Assembly: GCF_036226505.1 (NCBI RefSeq)
Contig: NZ_CP108484.1
Coordinates: 1,612,001 to 1,676,000 of the forward strand
Length of the DNA: 64,000 nt
Source: Kitasatospora sp. NBC_01246
GTDB lineage: Bacteria; Actinomycetota; Actinomycetes; Streptomycetales; Streptomycetaceae
Reading direction: 5' to 3'
Part shown: piece after piece, positions 17,593 to 26,810 of the stretch
How the letters are laid out: the number at the start of each line of letters is the position of its first letter
Numbering within the stretch: the stretch's first letter is position 1
Notes under the pieces: generated by a model
Seen by the model: only the letters and a program-made list of their open reading frames with translations
What the model was told of the DNA's origin: nothing
Database searches by the model: none
Program-made: the position numbers and the translations under genes

Positions 17593-20160
17593 TCAGGGGA
17601 AGGCGACCACGGTGGACGGGACGGTGGCGGTGCCGGAGGTCGCGCCACCGGTGCCGTTGACCACGTGCTCGTACTGGCCGTTGCCGCCCAGCGAGACCAC
17701 CGACAGGTCGTGCAGGCGCACCCCGGGCCGGACCGGGACCTCGAAGCCGTGGTCCATCCGGATGGTCGGGTCCACGTTGAAGTAGCAGTAGCTGCCGAGG
17801 CCCCAGCCCTCGTGGGTGGTCACGCCGTCGTCGACCTTGTAGGCCGCGAAGCCCTTGGTCGCGCCGTTCTGCACGGCCGCCTGGTTCGGCGCGTCGTACG
17901 CCTTCTCGTTCTGGAAGAAGATCGTCCGGCCGCGCTCGCCGGACCACTCGACGTCGTACTTCTTGAAGTGCTCCACGAACAGGCCGGTGGCGAGCACGTC
18001 GTCCCCGCGCACCAGCAGGCCGTAGTCGGCGGGGTTGGTGGTCCAGCCGACCCCGGCGCCGTGGTCGGCCCGCCAGATCCAGCTGTGGTCGACGATCACG
18101 TCGTCACTGTTGACCACGATCCCGGCGGTGGCGGAGCCGGGGCCGGCGCCGCCGACCCGGATGAACACGTCCTGGAGGGTGGTCGGGTCGGCCGCGTGGT
18201 CGGCGGCGGCGTTGTCCGGCCCGATCTGCACCAGGGAGGGCGAGTTGACCGCTCCGGCGTCGACCAGCAGACCGGCCAGCCGGACGCCGTCGACGTCGGC
18301 CACCTTGATCGCCGTCACCCCGTTGTCCGGGACGACGGTGGCCAGGCCGAGGCCGAGCACCACGGTGTCGGGCCGGTTCACCTCGATCGGCCGGTCGACG
18401 TGGTACACGCCGGGGGTGAAGAGCAGGTCGAGCCCCTGGGCCAGCGCCGCGTTGATGGTCGCCGCGGTGGCACCCGGCTTGACCACGTAGAACTGGCTGA
18501 GCGGCCGCGAACCGCCCTGCGGGGTACCGTCCCAGGAGACGCCGCGGGCGTCGGTCCGCTTGGCCGGGACGAACACCTTGTAGTCGTTGCCGTCCAGGTA
18601 GAGGAACGGCTTCTCGCGGGAGACCGGTGTGCTGTCGAGCGTGGTGTAGGGCGGGTTGGGGAAGCCCTGCGCCGGGGCGCCCTGGACGCCGGAGAACACC
18701 TGGTTCCAGACCCCGTTGGAGAAGCCGCCGACCGCGCTGTCCCGGGTGTACCACTGCTGCTGGGAGTAGTTGCCGACGGTGCCGTCGATCCGGCTGTCGG
18801 CGATGTAGCCGCCGCTGGCCCAGCCGTAGCCGTCGGGCGACAGGTTGAGGCCGCCCTTGACGTGCATCCGGCGCAGCGGCGCCGCCTGGGCGACGGCCCA
18901 GCGGTCGGTGCCGTTGACCGGGTTGAGCGCGAGGTTCTCGGCGGAGCGCCAGAAGTTCTGCGTCGCGTTGCCGTTGAACCAGCCGGCGTCCACCGTGACA
19001 TCGCCGTTGATGGTGGTGTCGTCCGGCTTCAGGCCGAGGCCGGCGATCGAGGTGTAGAAGCCGAGCTGCGCGTTGAGGTTGTTGTAGGTGCCCGGCTTGA
19101 ACAGCAGCGCGTAGCGCTCGCTGCCGAACTGGTTGGCCTCCTGCTGGTGGAAGACCGCGTCGACCTTGGCCTGGATCCCGGGGGTGGCGGGGTCGAAGAC
19201 CAGCACGTTGGGGCCGAGGTCGCCGCCGCCCTGGACCGGCGGCACGGTCGGCCCGTCGGTGGTGTTGACCCGGAAGTCCCAGAGCGAGTACCCCCAGGCG
19301 GTGCCGCGGGCCTGCCCGTTCATCCGGACGTAGCGGCCGCTGCCGGAGACGGCGAGCGTCTCGGTGCCGCCGGTACCGGTCGCGGTGGCGTACAGCGTCC
19401 GCCAGCTCGATCCGTCGTCCGAGGTCTGGAGCTGGTAGGAACGCCCGTACGCGGCCTCCCAGTTCAGGACGACCCGGCAGAGCGGGCGGACCGAGCCGAG
19501 GTCGACCTGGAGCCACTGCTGGTCGCTCGCCGCGGAGGACCAGCGGGTGCCCGGGTCGCCGTCGACGGCGTTGCCGGCCGCCGTACCGGCGTTCTCCGCG
19601 GACGAGGCGGTGGCGGGCCGGCCCCGGGCGGCGTCGGTGCTGCCGCAGTCGGCGCCGCCCGGGGTGAAGGCGCCGTAGACCTGGAACTCCCAGAGCGAGT
19701 AGCCGTATCCGGTACCCCGGGCCAGGCCGTTCATCCGGACGTAGCGGCCGCTGCCGGAGACGGCGAGCGTCTCGGTGCCGCCGGTACCGGTGGTGGTGCT
19801 GTAGAGCGTCCGCCAGCTCGATCCGTCGTCCGAGACCTGGATCTGGTACGCACGGCCGTACGCCGCCTCCCAGGTGAGCACCACCTTGGTGAGCGCGGCA
19901 CTGGCGCCGAGGTCGACCTGGAGCCACTGCTGGTCGCTCGCCGCGGACGACCAGCGGGTGCCGGTGGACCCGTCGACGGCGTAGGCGGCCGGGGTGGCGC
20001 CGTTCTCGGTGGACGAGGCGGTGACCGCCCGGCCCTGGGAGATCAGGGCGTCGGCGGCGTGGGCGGCCGGCGCGGGCAGCGCCAGGACGGCGCCCGAGAG
20101 CAGGGCGAGGCCGGCCAGTGCGGCCGGGGCCCTGCGGGGGCGTGCTGAAGCGAGCCTCAT
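17593..20160 (-). CDS. secreted protein with two discoidin (CBM32-like) domains and a beta-helix domain
   Basis: 855 residues from ATG 20160 (AGGAGAAG upstream), with a clear signal peptide ending near AHA. Residues about 38-155 and 165-290 are two F5/8-type C discoidin domains, each with NAVDG/YAVDG, RWSSAASDQQWLQVDLG and SGRYVRMNG. Residues 300-855 look like a right-handed beta-helix, with repeated short strands such as TPGVYHVDRPIEVNRPDTVV and IVVNSDDVIVDHSWIW. Such architecture occurs in polysaccharide hydrolases and lyases. The carbohydrate-binding modules imply a glycan target. It lies next to a beta-glucoside uptake operon and may supply it, but I cannot name a catalytic family. Confidence 0.8.
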   Translation of the reverse strand: MRLASARPRRAPAALAGLALLSGAVLALPAPAAHAADALISQGRAVTASSTENGATPAAYAVDGSTGTRWSSAASDQQWLQVDLGASAALTKVVLTWEAAYGRAYQIQVSDDGSSWRTLYSTTTGTGGTETLAVSGSGRYVRMNGLARGTGYGYSLWEFQVYGAFTPGGADCGSTDAARGRPATASSAENAGTAAGNAVDGDPGTRWSSAASDQQWLQVDLGSVRPLCRVVLNWEAAYGRSYQLQTSDDGSSWRTLYATATGTGGTETLAVSGSGRYVRMNGQARGTAWGYSLWDFRVNTTDGPTVPPVQGGGDLGPNVLVFDPATPGIQAKVDAVFHQQEANQFGSERYALLFKPGTYNNLNAQLGFYTSIAGLGLKPDDTTINGDVTVDAGWFNGNATQNFWRSAENLALNPVNGTDRWAVAQAAPLRRMHVKGGLNLSPDGYGWASGGYIADSRIDGTVGNYSQQQWYTRDSAVGGFSNGVWNQVFSGVQGAPAQGFPNPPYTTLDSTPVSREKPFLYLDGNDYKVFVPAKRTDARGVSWDGTPQGGSRPLSQFYVVKPGATAATINAALAQGLDLLFTPGVYHVDRPIEVNRPDTVVLGLGLATVVPDNGVTAIKVADVDGVRLAGLLVDAGAVNSPSLVQIGPDNAAADHAADPTTLQDVFIRVGGAGPGSATAGIVVNSDDVIVDHSWIWRADHGAGVGWTTNPADYGLLVRGDDVLATGLFVEHFKKYDVEWSGERGRTIFFQNEKAYDAPNQAAVQNGATKGFAAYKVDDGVTTHEGWGLGSYCYFNVDPTIRMDHGFEVPVRPGVRLHDLSVVSLGGNGQYEHVVNGTGGATSGTATVPSTVVAFP
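19316..19791. repeat. 65-bp exact duplication inside the discoidin domains
   Basis: Bases 19316-19380 recur without a mismatch at 19727-19791, and high similarity continues on both sides with the same spacing. This is the DNA-level trace of the discoidin domain duplication within the gene. Confidence 0.85.
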
Positions 20161-20496
20161 GGGCTTCTCCTGCGGTGGGGGTGAGTGGGGTGTGGGGGCG
20201 CGCGCCACGGCCCGCACCCGGTGCGGCGCAGGTACCGGGCGTGGGGGAACGGCGGGGCGGCCGGGCGGTCAGCGGTCGACGGTCGGCCGGCCGGGCTCGG
20301 CAGGTGGTGGCCGGCCGGGCACGGGTGGACGGCCGCCGGAGGTCCGACGGAGCGCCACCGGCCCGTCGTCCGGGCTCGGGGAGCGTCCCCGACCGGGAGT
20401 CTCGGGGCTGCCGATCGGGGGTGTCAACCCTTCGCGCCGACTTTCCTCACACCGTGAACTTGCCGGTGTGCCAACGGATCGGCAGAAGAAGCCAGG
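20161..20496. other. intergenic region between beta-helix gene and ROK gene
   Basis: 336 bases between two minus-strand genes. A hairpin at 20448-20470 (arms CACACCG and CGGTGTG) lies 27 bases past the ROK gene stop and could be a weak terminator. The rest is G-rich sequence without a supported gene. Confidence 0.4.
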
Positions 20497-21753
20497 TCAG
20501 GCGGGGGTGGCCCGCACCTCCCGCGCCCGCGGTTCGGCGCGACGCGGGAACTCCCCGCCGGAGTCCAGGAAGTCGGTCAGCGGCAGGGTCGCCGCGCCGA
20601 CGGTGACCGCCTCCGGCCCGAGCATGCCGAGCACGATCGAGGTCTGCTCCCGGGGGAACCGCAGCGCGTACTCGGTGGCGGCGGAGCGGATCGCGGGCAG
20701 CAGCCGGGGGCCCAGCAGCAGCCCCGCCCAGCCGCCGATCACGATCCGCTCGGGGTTGAACAGGTTGACCAGGTCCGCGATCGCCGCGCCCAGGTACTCC
20801 GCCGCCTCGGCCAGCAGCCCGGTGGCCGCCGGCTCGCCCGCCTCGGCGGCCGCCAGCAGCGCGGCCAGCCCGGCCTTCTCGCCGCCGCCGGGCGGCGCCG
20901 CGCCCCACCGCTCGACCAGCGCCTCGGCGCCGACGTACGCCTCCAGGCAGCCGCGCGCGCCGCACCGGCAGCGCCGGCCGCCGACGTGCACCTTGGTGTG
21001 GCCCCACTCGCCGGCGCTGCTGGTTGCGCCGCGGAAGCGCACGCCGTCGGCGATCACGCAGGCGCCGACCCCGGAGCCGAACAGCGCGATCACCGCGTGC
21101 CGGACCCCGCGCCCGGCGCCGAACCACATCTCGGCCTGGCCGAGCGTCTTGGCGCCGTTGTCGACGAACAGCGGCAGGTCGGTACCGGCTCTCAGCAGCC
21201 GGCCGAGCGGGACGCCCTCCCAGCCGACGGTCTGGCTGTGCACGACGATCCCGAGGCCGTCCGGGGCCGGGTCGCCCTGGTCGACGATGCCCGGGACGCC
21301 GATGCCGACGCCGAGCACGGTCGCCGGATCGGTGCCGGTGCGCTCCAGCACCTCGGCCAGTCCGGACAGGATCAGCTCCACCACGTGGTCCACGTCGTGG
21401 CCGCAGTCGGAGAGCGGCCGGTCGCTGGCGGCCAGTTCGGTCCGGGCCAGGTCGAACAGGGCGACCCTGACCTGCGTCTCCCCGACGTCCACGCCGACCA
21501 GCCGGGCCCGCCCGGCGGCGACCCGGAGCAGGATCCGGGGGCGGCCGCCGTCCGACTCCACCGAGCCGCACTCCTCGATCAGCCCGTCGGCGAGCAGCTC
21601 GCCGGTCACGTTGCTGATCGAACCGGCACTGAGCCCGGTGATCACGCCGAGCTCCTGCCGGCTGAGCGGCCCGTCGAAGTACAGCCGCCGCAGCAGCGCC
21701 GACCGGCTGCCCCTGCGCAGGTCACGCACCGTCTTCTTGCCTCGCACGGTCAT
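20497..21753 (-). CDS. ROK family transcriptional repressor
   Basis: 418 residues, ATG after AGGAGGG. The N-terminal winged helix-turn-helix is about residues 15-80 (LLRRLYFDGPLSRQELGVIT, GLSAGSISNVTGELLADGLI). The ROK fold follows: GVDVGETQVRVALFD, GVGIGVPGIVD, VDNGAKTLG, and the SAGEWGH sugar contact with the zinc motif CRCGARGCLEAY. Such XylR/NagC-type proteins release DNA upon binding a sugar or sugar phosphate. It is divergent from the transporter-GH1 operon, with a promoter and an 11-bp inverted repeat in between, so it very likely represses that operon. Confidence 0.92.
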   Translation of the reverse strand: MTVRGKKTVRDLRRGSRSALLRRLYFDGPLSRQELGVITGLSAGSISNVTGELLADGLIEECGSVESDGGRPRILLRVAAGRARLVGVDVGETQVRVALFDLARTELAASDRPLSDCGHDVDHVVELILSGLAEVLERTGTDPATVLGVGIGVPGIVDQGDPAPDGLGIVVHSQTVGWEGVPLGRLLRAGTDLPLFVDNGAKTLGQAEMWFGAGRGVRHAVIALFGSGVGACVIADGVRFRGATSSAGEWGHTKVHVGGRRCRCGARGCLEAYVGAEALVERWGAAPPGGGEKAGLAALLAAAEAGEPAATGLLAEAAEYLGAAIADLVNLFNPERIVIGGWAGLLLGPRLLPAIRSAATEYALRFPREQTSIVLGMLGPEAVTVGAATLPLTDFLDSGGEFPRRAEPRAREVRATPA

Positions 21754-21792
21754 GGCATCTCCCTCCTGATCCGAATCTATCGCTGTCCGAAC

Positions 21793-21852
21793 CCTTGACG
21801 GAAGCTTTTCTCACACGTTAAATCACGGCCTGAAGTAAGCATTCCATCAAGG
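21793..21852 (+). promoter_or_regulatory. promoter and paired operator arms of the beta-glucoside operon
   Basis: TTGACG (21795-21800), 17 bases, then TTAAAT (21818-21823) form a good housekeeping promoter for the binding-protein gene at 21899. The arms CCTTGACGGAA (21793-21803) and TTCCATCAAGG (21842-21852) are inverted copies with one mismatch; the left covers the -35 and the right lies just after the expected start site. The divergent ROK protein is the natural binder (inference). Confidence 0.6.
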
Positions 21853-21898
21853 CACTTCACCCGAACCCGCCCACCCCGCCCGAGAGGGGCAATCGGTC

Positions 21899-23212
21899 AT
21901 GCCCATCAGCCGAGTCGCTGCGGCCACCGCCCTGGTCGCCACCCTGGTCCTCACCGCCACCGCCTGCGGCGGCGGTTCCACGTCCGGCGGCGGAGACAAC
22001 AGCAGCCCCGGCACGCTCACCTACTGGGCCTCCAACCAGGGCACCAGTCTGGAGAACGACCGGCAGGTCCTGGAGCCGGAACTCAGGAAGTTCGAGCAGC
22101 AGACCGGCATCAAGGTCAAGCTGGAGGTCATCCCCTGGGCCGACCTGCTCAACCGGATCCTCGCCGCCACCAGCTCCGGCCAGGGCCCCGACGTGCTGAA
22201 CATCGGCAACACCTGGTCCGCCTCGCTCCAGGCCACCGGCGCGCTGCTCCCCTTCGACGCGGCCGCCCTCAGCAGGATCGGCGGCAAGGAGCGCTTCCTG
22301 CCCGCCGCGCTCGCCTCGGCCGGCGCCCCCGGCCAGGACCCGGCCGCCGTCCCGCTGTACTCGATGGCCTACGGCCTGTACTACAACAAGAAGCTCTTCG
22401 CCGAGGCCGGCCTCGACAAGCCCCCGGCCACCTGGGAGGAGCTGGTCGCCGACGGGAAGAAGCTCACCACCGGCGACCGCCACGGCATCGCCCTGGAGGG
22501 CGGCAACGTCTCCGAGAACGTCCACCACGCCTTCGTCCTCGCCAAGCAGCAGGGCACCGACTTCTTCGACGCGGCCGGCAAGCCCGCCTTCGACAGCCCG
22601 GGCGCCGTCGCCGCCGTCAAACAGTACGTCGGCCTGCTCGGCACCGAGAAGATCGCCGCGCCCGGCAACGCCGAGTACGCCAACAACCAGTCCGTCACCG
22701 ACTTCGCCACCGGCAAGGCCGCCATGCTGATGTGGCAGGCCGCCGGCGCCAACCTCAAGTCCCACGGCATGAACCCCGAGGACTACGGCGTCGCCCCCGT
22801 CCCCGTCCCGGCCGGCGCCACCGGCGGACGCGCCACCACCTCGATGGTCGCCGGCATCAACCTGGCCGTGTTCAAGAACACCAGGAACACCGACGGCGCG
22901 CTCTCCTTCGTCAAGTTCATGACCGGCACCGAGGAGCAGACCCAGCTCAACCGGACGTACGGCTCCATCCCGCCGGTCAAGGACGCCCAGGCCGATCCGG
23001 CCTTCGCCACCCCCGAGCTCAAGGCCCTCACCGACGTCCTCTCGACGAGCGCCCAACCGCTCCCGCAGGTCGCCGACGAGAGCCAGTTCGAGACCCTGGT
23101 CGGCACCGCCGTGAAGAACCTGCTCGCCGCGGCCGCCGGCGGCAAGGCCGTCACCGACGAGTCCGTGAAGGCCGAACTCACCAAGGCCCAGCAGCAGATG
23201 CCGGCCAAGTGA
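21899..23212 (+). CDS. sugar ABC transporter substrate-binding lipoprotein
   Basis: 437 residues, ATG after GAGAGGGG. The signal peptide ends in LTATAC, so Cys after TA is the lipid-modified residue, and the mature protein is tethered to the outer face of the membrane. The fold is the cluster B/D type solute-binding protein: TYWASNQGTS, FEQQTGIKVKLEVIPW, GPDVLNIGNTW, AYGLYYNKKLFAEAGLD. It should bind oligosaccharides, by operon context a beta-glucoside such as cellobiose or laminaribiose (inference). The permease gene starts one base after the stop. Confidence 0.93.
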   Translation: MPISRVAAATALVATLVLTATACGGGSTSGGGDNSSPGTLTYWASNQGTSLENDRQVLEPELRKFEQQTGIKVKLEVIPWADLLNRILAATSSGQGPDVLNIGNTWSASLQATGALLPFDAAALSRIGGKERFLPAALASAGAPGQDPAAVPLYSMAYGLYYNKKLFAEAGLDKPPATWEELVADGKKLTTGDRHGIALEGGNVSENVHHAFVLAKQQGTDFFDAAGKPAFDSPGAVAAVKQYVGLLGTEKIAAPGNAEYANNQSVTDFATGKAAMLMWQAAGANLKSHGMNPEDYGVAPVPVPAGATGGRATTSMVAGINLAVFKNTRNTDGALSFVKFMTGTEEQTQLNRTYGSIPPVKDAQADPAFATPELKALTDVLSTSAQPLPQVADESQFETLVGTAVKNLLAAAAGGKAVTDESVKAELTKAQQQMPAK

Positions 23213-23213
23213 A

Positions 23214-24134
23214 GTGATCCGCAAGCGCCTCCTCCCCCGTCGCAGCGCGCTGCCTTACCTGCTGCTGCTCCCCGCCCTCGTGCTCGAACTGCTCATCCAC
23301 CTGGTGCCGATGGTGGTCGGCATCGTGATGAGCTTCAAACAGCTCACCCAGTTCTTCCTCCGGGACTGGACCGCCGCCCCCTGGGCGGGTCTCGCCAACT
23401 ACCGGATGGCGGTGGACTTCCACGCCCCCGTCGGCCGGGCCCTGCTGCACTCCTTCTGGGTCACCTGCGCCTTCACCGCCCTGGCCGTCGGCCTCTCCTG
23501 GCTGCTCGGCACCGCCGCCGCGATCATGATGCAGGACACCTTCCGCGGCCGCGGCCTGCTGCGCGCCCTGTTCCTGCTCCCGTACGCGCTGCCGGTCTAC
23601 GCCGCCGTCATCACCTGGTCGTTCATGTTCCAACGGGACACCGGCCTGATCAACCATGTGCTGCACGACCAGCTCCACCTGGTCGACGACAAGCCGTTCT
23701 GGCTGCTCGGCGACAACAGCTTCACCGCCCTGGTCACCGTCTCGGTCTGGCGCAGCTGGCCGTTCGCCTTCCTCACCCTCACCGCGGGCCTGCAGAACAT
23801 CCCGCGCGAGCTCTACGAGGCCGCCGCCCTGGACGGCGCCGGCGTCCGGCAGCAGATCCGCCGGATCACCCTGCCCTCGCTGCGCCCGGTCAACCTGGTG
23901 CTCGTCCTGGTGCTGTTCCTCTGGACGTTCAACGACTTCAACACGCCGTACGTGCTGTTCGGCCGGTCGGCGCCGGAGGCGGCGGACCTGATCTCGGTCC
24001 ACATCTACCAGTCCTCCTTCGTCACCTGGAACTTCGGCGCGGGCTCCGCGATGTCGGTCCTGCTGCTGCTCTTCCTGCTGCTGGTGACCTCCGGCTACCT
24101 GCTGCTCACCTCGCGCCGAAGGGATGCGCAATGA
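23214..24134 (+). CDS. sugar ABC transporter permease (MalF type)
   Basis: 306 residues from GTG 23214, directly following the binding-protein stop. Six hydrophobic segments and the EAA loop ([20 protein letters not shown]) that docks the ATPase are visible, as in CUT1 family permeases. The stop overlaps the next start in ATGA. No ATPase gene is present in the operon; Streptomyces CUT1 systems commonly share the MsiK ATPase encoded elsewhere. Confidence 0.93.
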   Translation: MIRKRLLPRRSALPYLLLLPALVLELLIHLVPMVVGIVMSFKQLTQFFLRDWTAAPWAGLANYRMAVDFHAPVGRALLHSFWVTCAFTALAVGLSWLLGTAAAIMMQDTFRGRGLLRALFLLPYALPVYAAVITWSFMFQRDTGLINHVLHDQLHLVDDKPFWLLGDNSFTALVTVSVWRSWPFAFLTLTAGLQNIPRELYEAAALDGAGVRQQIRRITLPSLRPVNLVLVLVLFLWTFNDFNTPYVLFGRSAPEAADLISVHIYQSSFVTWNFGAGSAMSVLLLLFLLLVTSGYLLLTSRRRDAQ

Positions 24135-24973
24135 TCGGCCCGCCCGCGTCCTTCCGCTGGATCCGCCGGATCCTGCTGACCGCGCTCGCCCTCTTCGCGG
24201 CCGCGCCCGTCCTGGTGATGCTCAGCAGCTCACTGAAGCCGCTGCAGGACGTCCAGGGACCGTTCCGGTGGATCCCGAGCACCGTCACCCTCCGGCCCTA
24301 CCTGGACATCTGGCGCACCATCCCGCTCGGCCGGTACCTGGTGAACTCGCTGATCGTGGCGGGCGGCGCCACCGTGCTCTCGGTGCTGGTCGCGATCCTC
24401 GCCGCCTACGCGGTGAGCCGCTACCGCTTCCGCGGCCGCCGGCTGTTCACCGTCACCGTGCTCTCCACCCAGATGTTCCCGGGCATCCTCTTCCTGCTGC
24501 CGCTCTTCCTGATCTTCGTCAACGTCGGCAACGCGACCGGGGTGGCGCTGTACGGCAGCCGGGGCGGCCTGATCCTGACCTACCTCACCTTCTCGCTGCC
24601 GTTCTCGATCTGGATGCTGGTCGGCTACTTCGACTCCATCCCGCGCGACCTCGACGAGGCCGCCCTGGTCGACGGCTGCGGGCCGGTCCAGGCGCTGCTG
24701 CGGATCATCGTCCCCGCGGCCGTGCCCGGCATCGTGGCGGTCGCGGTGTACGCCTTCATGACCGCCTGGGGCGAGGTGCTGTTCGCCTCCGTGCTCACCA
24801 ACGACGAGACCCGCACCCTCGCCGTCGGCCTGCGCGGCTACGCCACCCTCAGCGACGTGTACTGGAACCAGGTGATGGCCGCCTCCCTGGTGGTGAGCGT
24901 GCCCGTGGTCGCCGGCTTCCTGCTGCTCCAGCGCTACCTGGTCGCCGGGCTCACCGCCGGAGCCGTCAAGTGA
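24131..24973 (+). CDS. sugar ABC transporter permease (MalG type)
   Basis: 280 residues, ATG in an ATGA overlap with the first permease. It shows the N-terminal segment and MalG-type order: [33 protein letters not shown], the EAA loop [20 protein letters not shown], and a membrane C-terminus. It pairs with the preceding permease to form the channel. Its last bases overlap the GTG of the GH1 gene, so all four genes are translationally linked. Confidence 0.93.
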   Translation: MIGPPASFRWIRRILLTALALFAAAPVLVMLSSSLKPLQDVQGPFRWIPSTVTLRPYLDIWRTIPLGRYLVNSLIVAGGATVLSVLVAILAAYAVSRYRFRGRRLFTVTVLSTQMFPGILFLLPLFLIFVNVGNATGVALYGSRGGLILTYLTFSLPFSIWMLVGYFDSIPRDLDEAALVDGCGPVQALLRIIVPAAVPGIVAVAVYAFMTAWGEVLFASVLTNDETRTLAVGLRGYATLSDVYWNQVMAASLVVSVPVVAGFLLLQRYLVAGLTAGAVK

Positions 24974-26349
24974 CCCTCTCCGAACTCCCCTTGAGCGAAA
25001 GGCTCGCCGTGAACGACCTCAGCGCCCTCCCCGACGACTTCCTCTGGGGCGCGGCCACCGCCGCCTACCAGATCGAGGGGGCGGTGGACGCCGACGGCCG
25101 CGCACCGTCCATCTGGGACACCTTCTCGCACACCCCCGGCAAGGTCGCCGGGGGCGACACCGGCGACACCGCCTGCGACCACTACCGGCGCTGGCCCGAG
25201 GACGTCGCGCTGATGAAGCGGCTCGGCCTCGACGCCTACCGGTTCTCGATCGCCTGGCCCCGGGTGGTGCCGCTCGCCGACGACAAGGTCAACACCGCCG
25301 GTCTGGACTTCTACGACCGCCTCGTGGACGCCCTGCTGGCCGCCGGCATCACGCCCTTCCCGACGCTCTACCACTGGGACCTCCCGCAGGCCCAGCAGGA
25401 CCGCGGCGGCTGGCCCGTCCGGGAGACCGCCGAGCGCTTCGCCGAGTACACCGCCGCGGTGGCGGCCCGGCTCGGCGACCGGGTGACCGACTGGGCGACC
25501 CTCAACGAACCGCTCTGCTCCGCCTGGATCGGCCACCTGGACGGGGCGATGGCCCCCGGCCTGACCGACCTCACCGCGGCCGTCCGGGCCTCCTACCACC
25601 TGCACCTCGCCCACGGCCTGGCCGTCCAGGTGCTGCGCGAGAACGTCGCCGGGGCCCGGATCGGCATCGTCAACAACCTGAGCCCGGTGACCGCCGCCAC
25701 CGACTCCGAGGCCGACCGGGCCGCCGCCGTCCGCGCCGACGGCCACATCAACCGCTGGTGGCTGGACCCGGTCCTCGGCCGCGGCTACCCCGAGGACATG
25801 GTGCGGGCCTACGGCGTCGACCTGCCGGTGCGCGACGGCGACCTCGACCTCATCGGGGCCCCGCTGGACTGGATCGGCCTGAACTACTACTTCCGCCAGA
25901 TCGTCGCCGACGACCCGACCGGCCCCGCCCCGCACTTCCGCCAGCTGCCCGGCCCCGGCGCCGAGCGGACCGCGATGCCGTGGGAGGTGCACGCCCCCGG
26001 GCTGGAGGAACTGCTGCTGCGCCTCACCCGCGAGTACGGCGCGCGGCGGATCTACGTCACCGAGAACGGTTCCGCCTACCGCGACACCGTCGGCCCCGAC
26101 GGCAGCGTCCACGACCCGGAGCGCACCGCCTACCTGGAGCAGCACCTGGCCGCCTGCGCCCGGGCCACCGCCCAGGGTGCCCCGCTGGCCGGGTACTTCG
26201 CCTGGTCGCTGCTGGACAACTTCGAGTGGGCGTACGGCTACGACAAGCGCTTCGGCCTCGTCCACGTCGACTACGCGACCCAGCGGCGGACGGTCAAGAC
26301 CAGCGGCCGGCGCTACGCCGACCTGATCACCGCCCACCGGGGGCGCTGA
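24970..26349 (+). CDS. GH1 beta-glucosidase
   Basis: 459 residues from GTG 24970 in a GTGA overlap, with GGAG nine bases upstream; a second in-frame GTG at 25009 also fits. The GH1 signatures are complete: [39 protein letters not shown], acid/base Glu180 in TLNEP, nucleophile Glu365 in YVTENGSAY, and [16 protein letters not shown]. It lacks a signal peptide and should hydrolyse imported beta-glucosides in the cytosol. It closes the operon and is followed by a strong terminator. The exact linkage (1,4 or 1,3) is not decided by sequence. Confidence 0.95.
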   Translation: MTLSELPLSERLAVNDLSALPDDFLWGAATAAYQIEGAVDADGRAPSIWDTFSHTPGKVAGGDTGDTACDHYRRWPEDVALMKRLGLDAYRFSIAWPRVVPLADDKVNTAGLDFYDRLVDALLAAGITPFPTLYHWDLPQAQQDRGGWPVRETAERFAEYTAAVAARLGDRVTDWATLNEPLCSAWIGHLDGAMAPGLTDLTAAVRASYHLHLAHGLAVQVLRENVAGARIGIVNNLSPVTAATDSEADRAAAVRADGHINRWWLDPVLGRGYPEDMVRAYGVDLPVRDGDLDLIGAPLDWIGLNYYFRQIVADDPTGPAPHFRQLPGPGAERTAMPWEVHAPGLEELLLRLTREYGARRIYVTENGSAYRDTVGPDGSVHDPERTAYLEQHLAACARATAQGAPLAGYFAWSLLDNFEWAYGYDKRFGLVHVDYATQRRTVKTSGRRYADLITAHRGR

Positions 26350-26355
26350 CGCCGA

Positions 26356-26398
26356 CACCCGAGGGGCGCGGACCGAATCGGTCCGCGCCCCTCGGGTG
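26356..26398 (+). terminator. intrinsic terminator of the beta-glucoside operon
   Basis: A perfect 20-bp stem (26356-26375 with 26379-26398) with a 3-base loop, starting seven bases after the GH1 stop. It is one of the strongest hairpins in the window. Confidence 0.9.
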
Positions 26399-26431
26399 CA
26401 CCCCTGCCCCCGCACCGCCCCGTCGGCCGCG

Positions 26432-26692
26432 TCAGTGGCGCCGTCCCAGGTAGGCCGGGGTGACGGCGGAGATCAGCACGGCGGCCGCGGCCACCTGGAG
26501 CAGGTGGCGTATCCAGTCGACCCCGTCCGTGTGCCGCACGCCGACCGCCGAGGCGAGCAGATTGCCGAGCAGTGCGCCCACCAGCCCCAGCAGTACCGTG
26601 AGCCAGAGCGGAACGGGCTGACGGCCCGGCAGTACCAGCTTGGCGAGCAGACCGACGACGAGTCCGACGACGAGCGCCCAGATCAGCGTCAT
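26432..26692 (-). CDS. GlsB/YeaQ/YmgE family stress membrane protein
   Basis: 86 residues from ATG 26692 with GGAGG nine bases upstream (a TTG at 26701 is too close to that site). Three hydrophobic segments (TLIWALVVGLVVGLLAKLVL, WLTVLLGLVGALLGNLLASA, HLLQVAAAAVLISAV) and the glycine pattern of the transglycosylase-associated small membrane protein family are present. Members are induced by stress in many bacteria; molecular role unknown. It lies on its own. Confidence 0.88.
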   Translation of the reverse strand: MTLIWALVVGLVVGLLAKLVLPGRQPVPLWLTVLLGLVGALLGNLLASAVGVRHTDGVDWIRHLLQVAAAAVLISAVTPAYLGRRH

Positions 26693-26810
26693 GGGGAACA
26701 ACCTCCCTGTGGGCCGGGCTCCCGGCCGGTCGACCGGGGCGCCCTCCGCCTGCCCCGCCGGCCCCGCTTCATTCCTGGGTCGCCCGCGAGCCTGCCGCGC
26801 CCCGGGGAGG

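Noticed and set aside
17501..17600. Short regular repeats considered as a CRISPR array
   Set aside because: Units are contiguous with no spacers and no cas genes are nearby.
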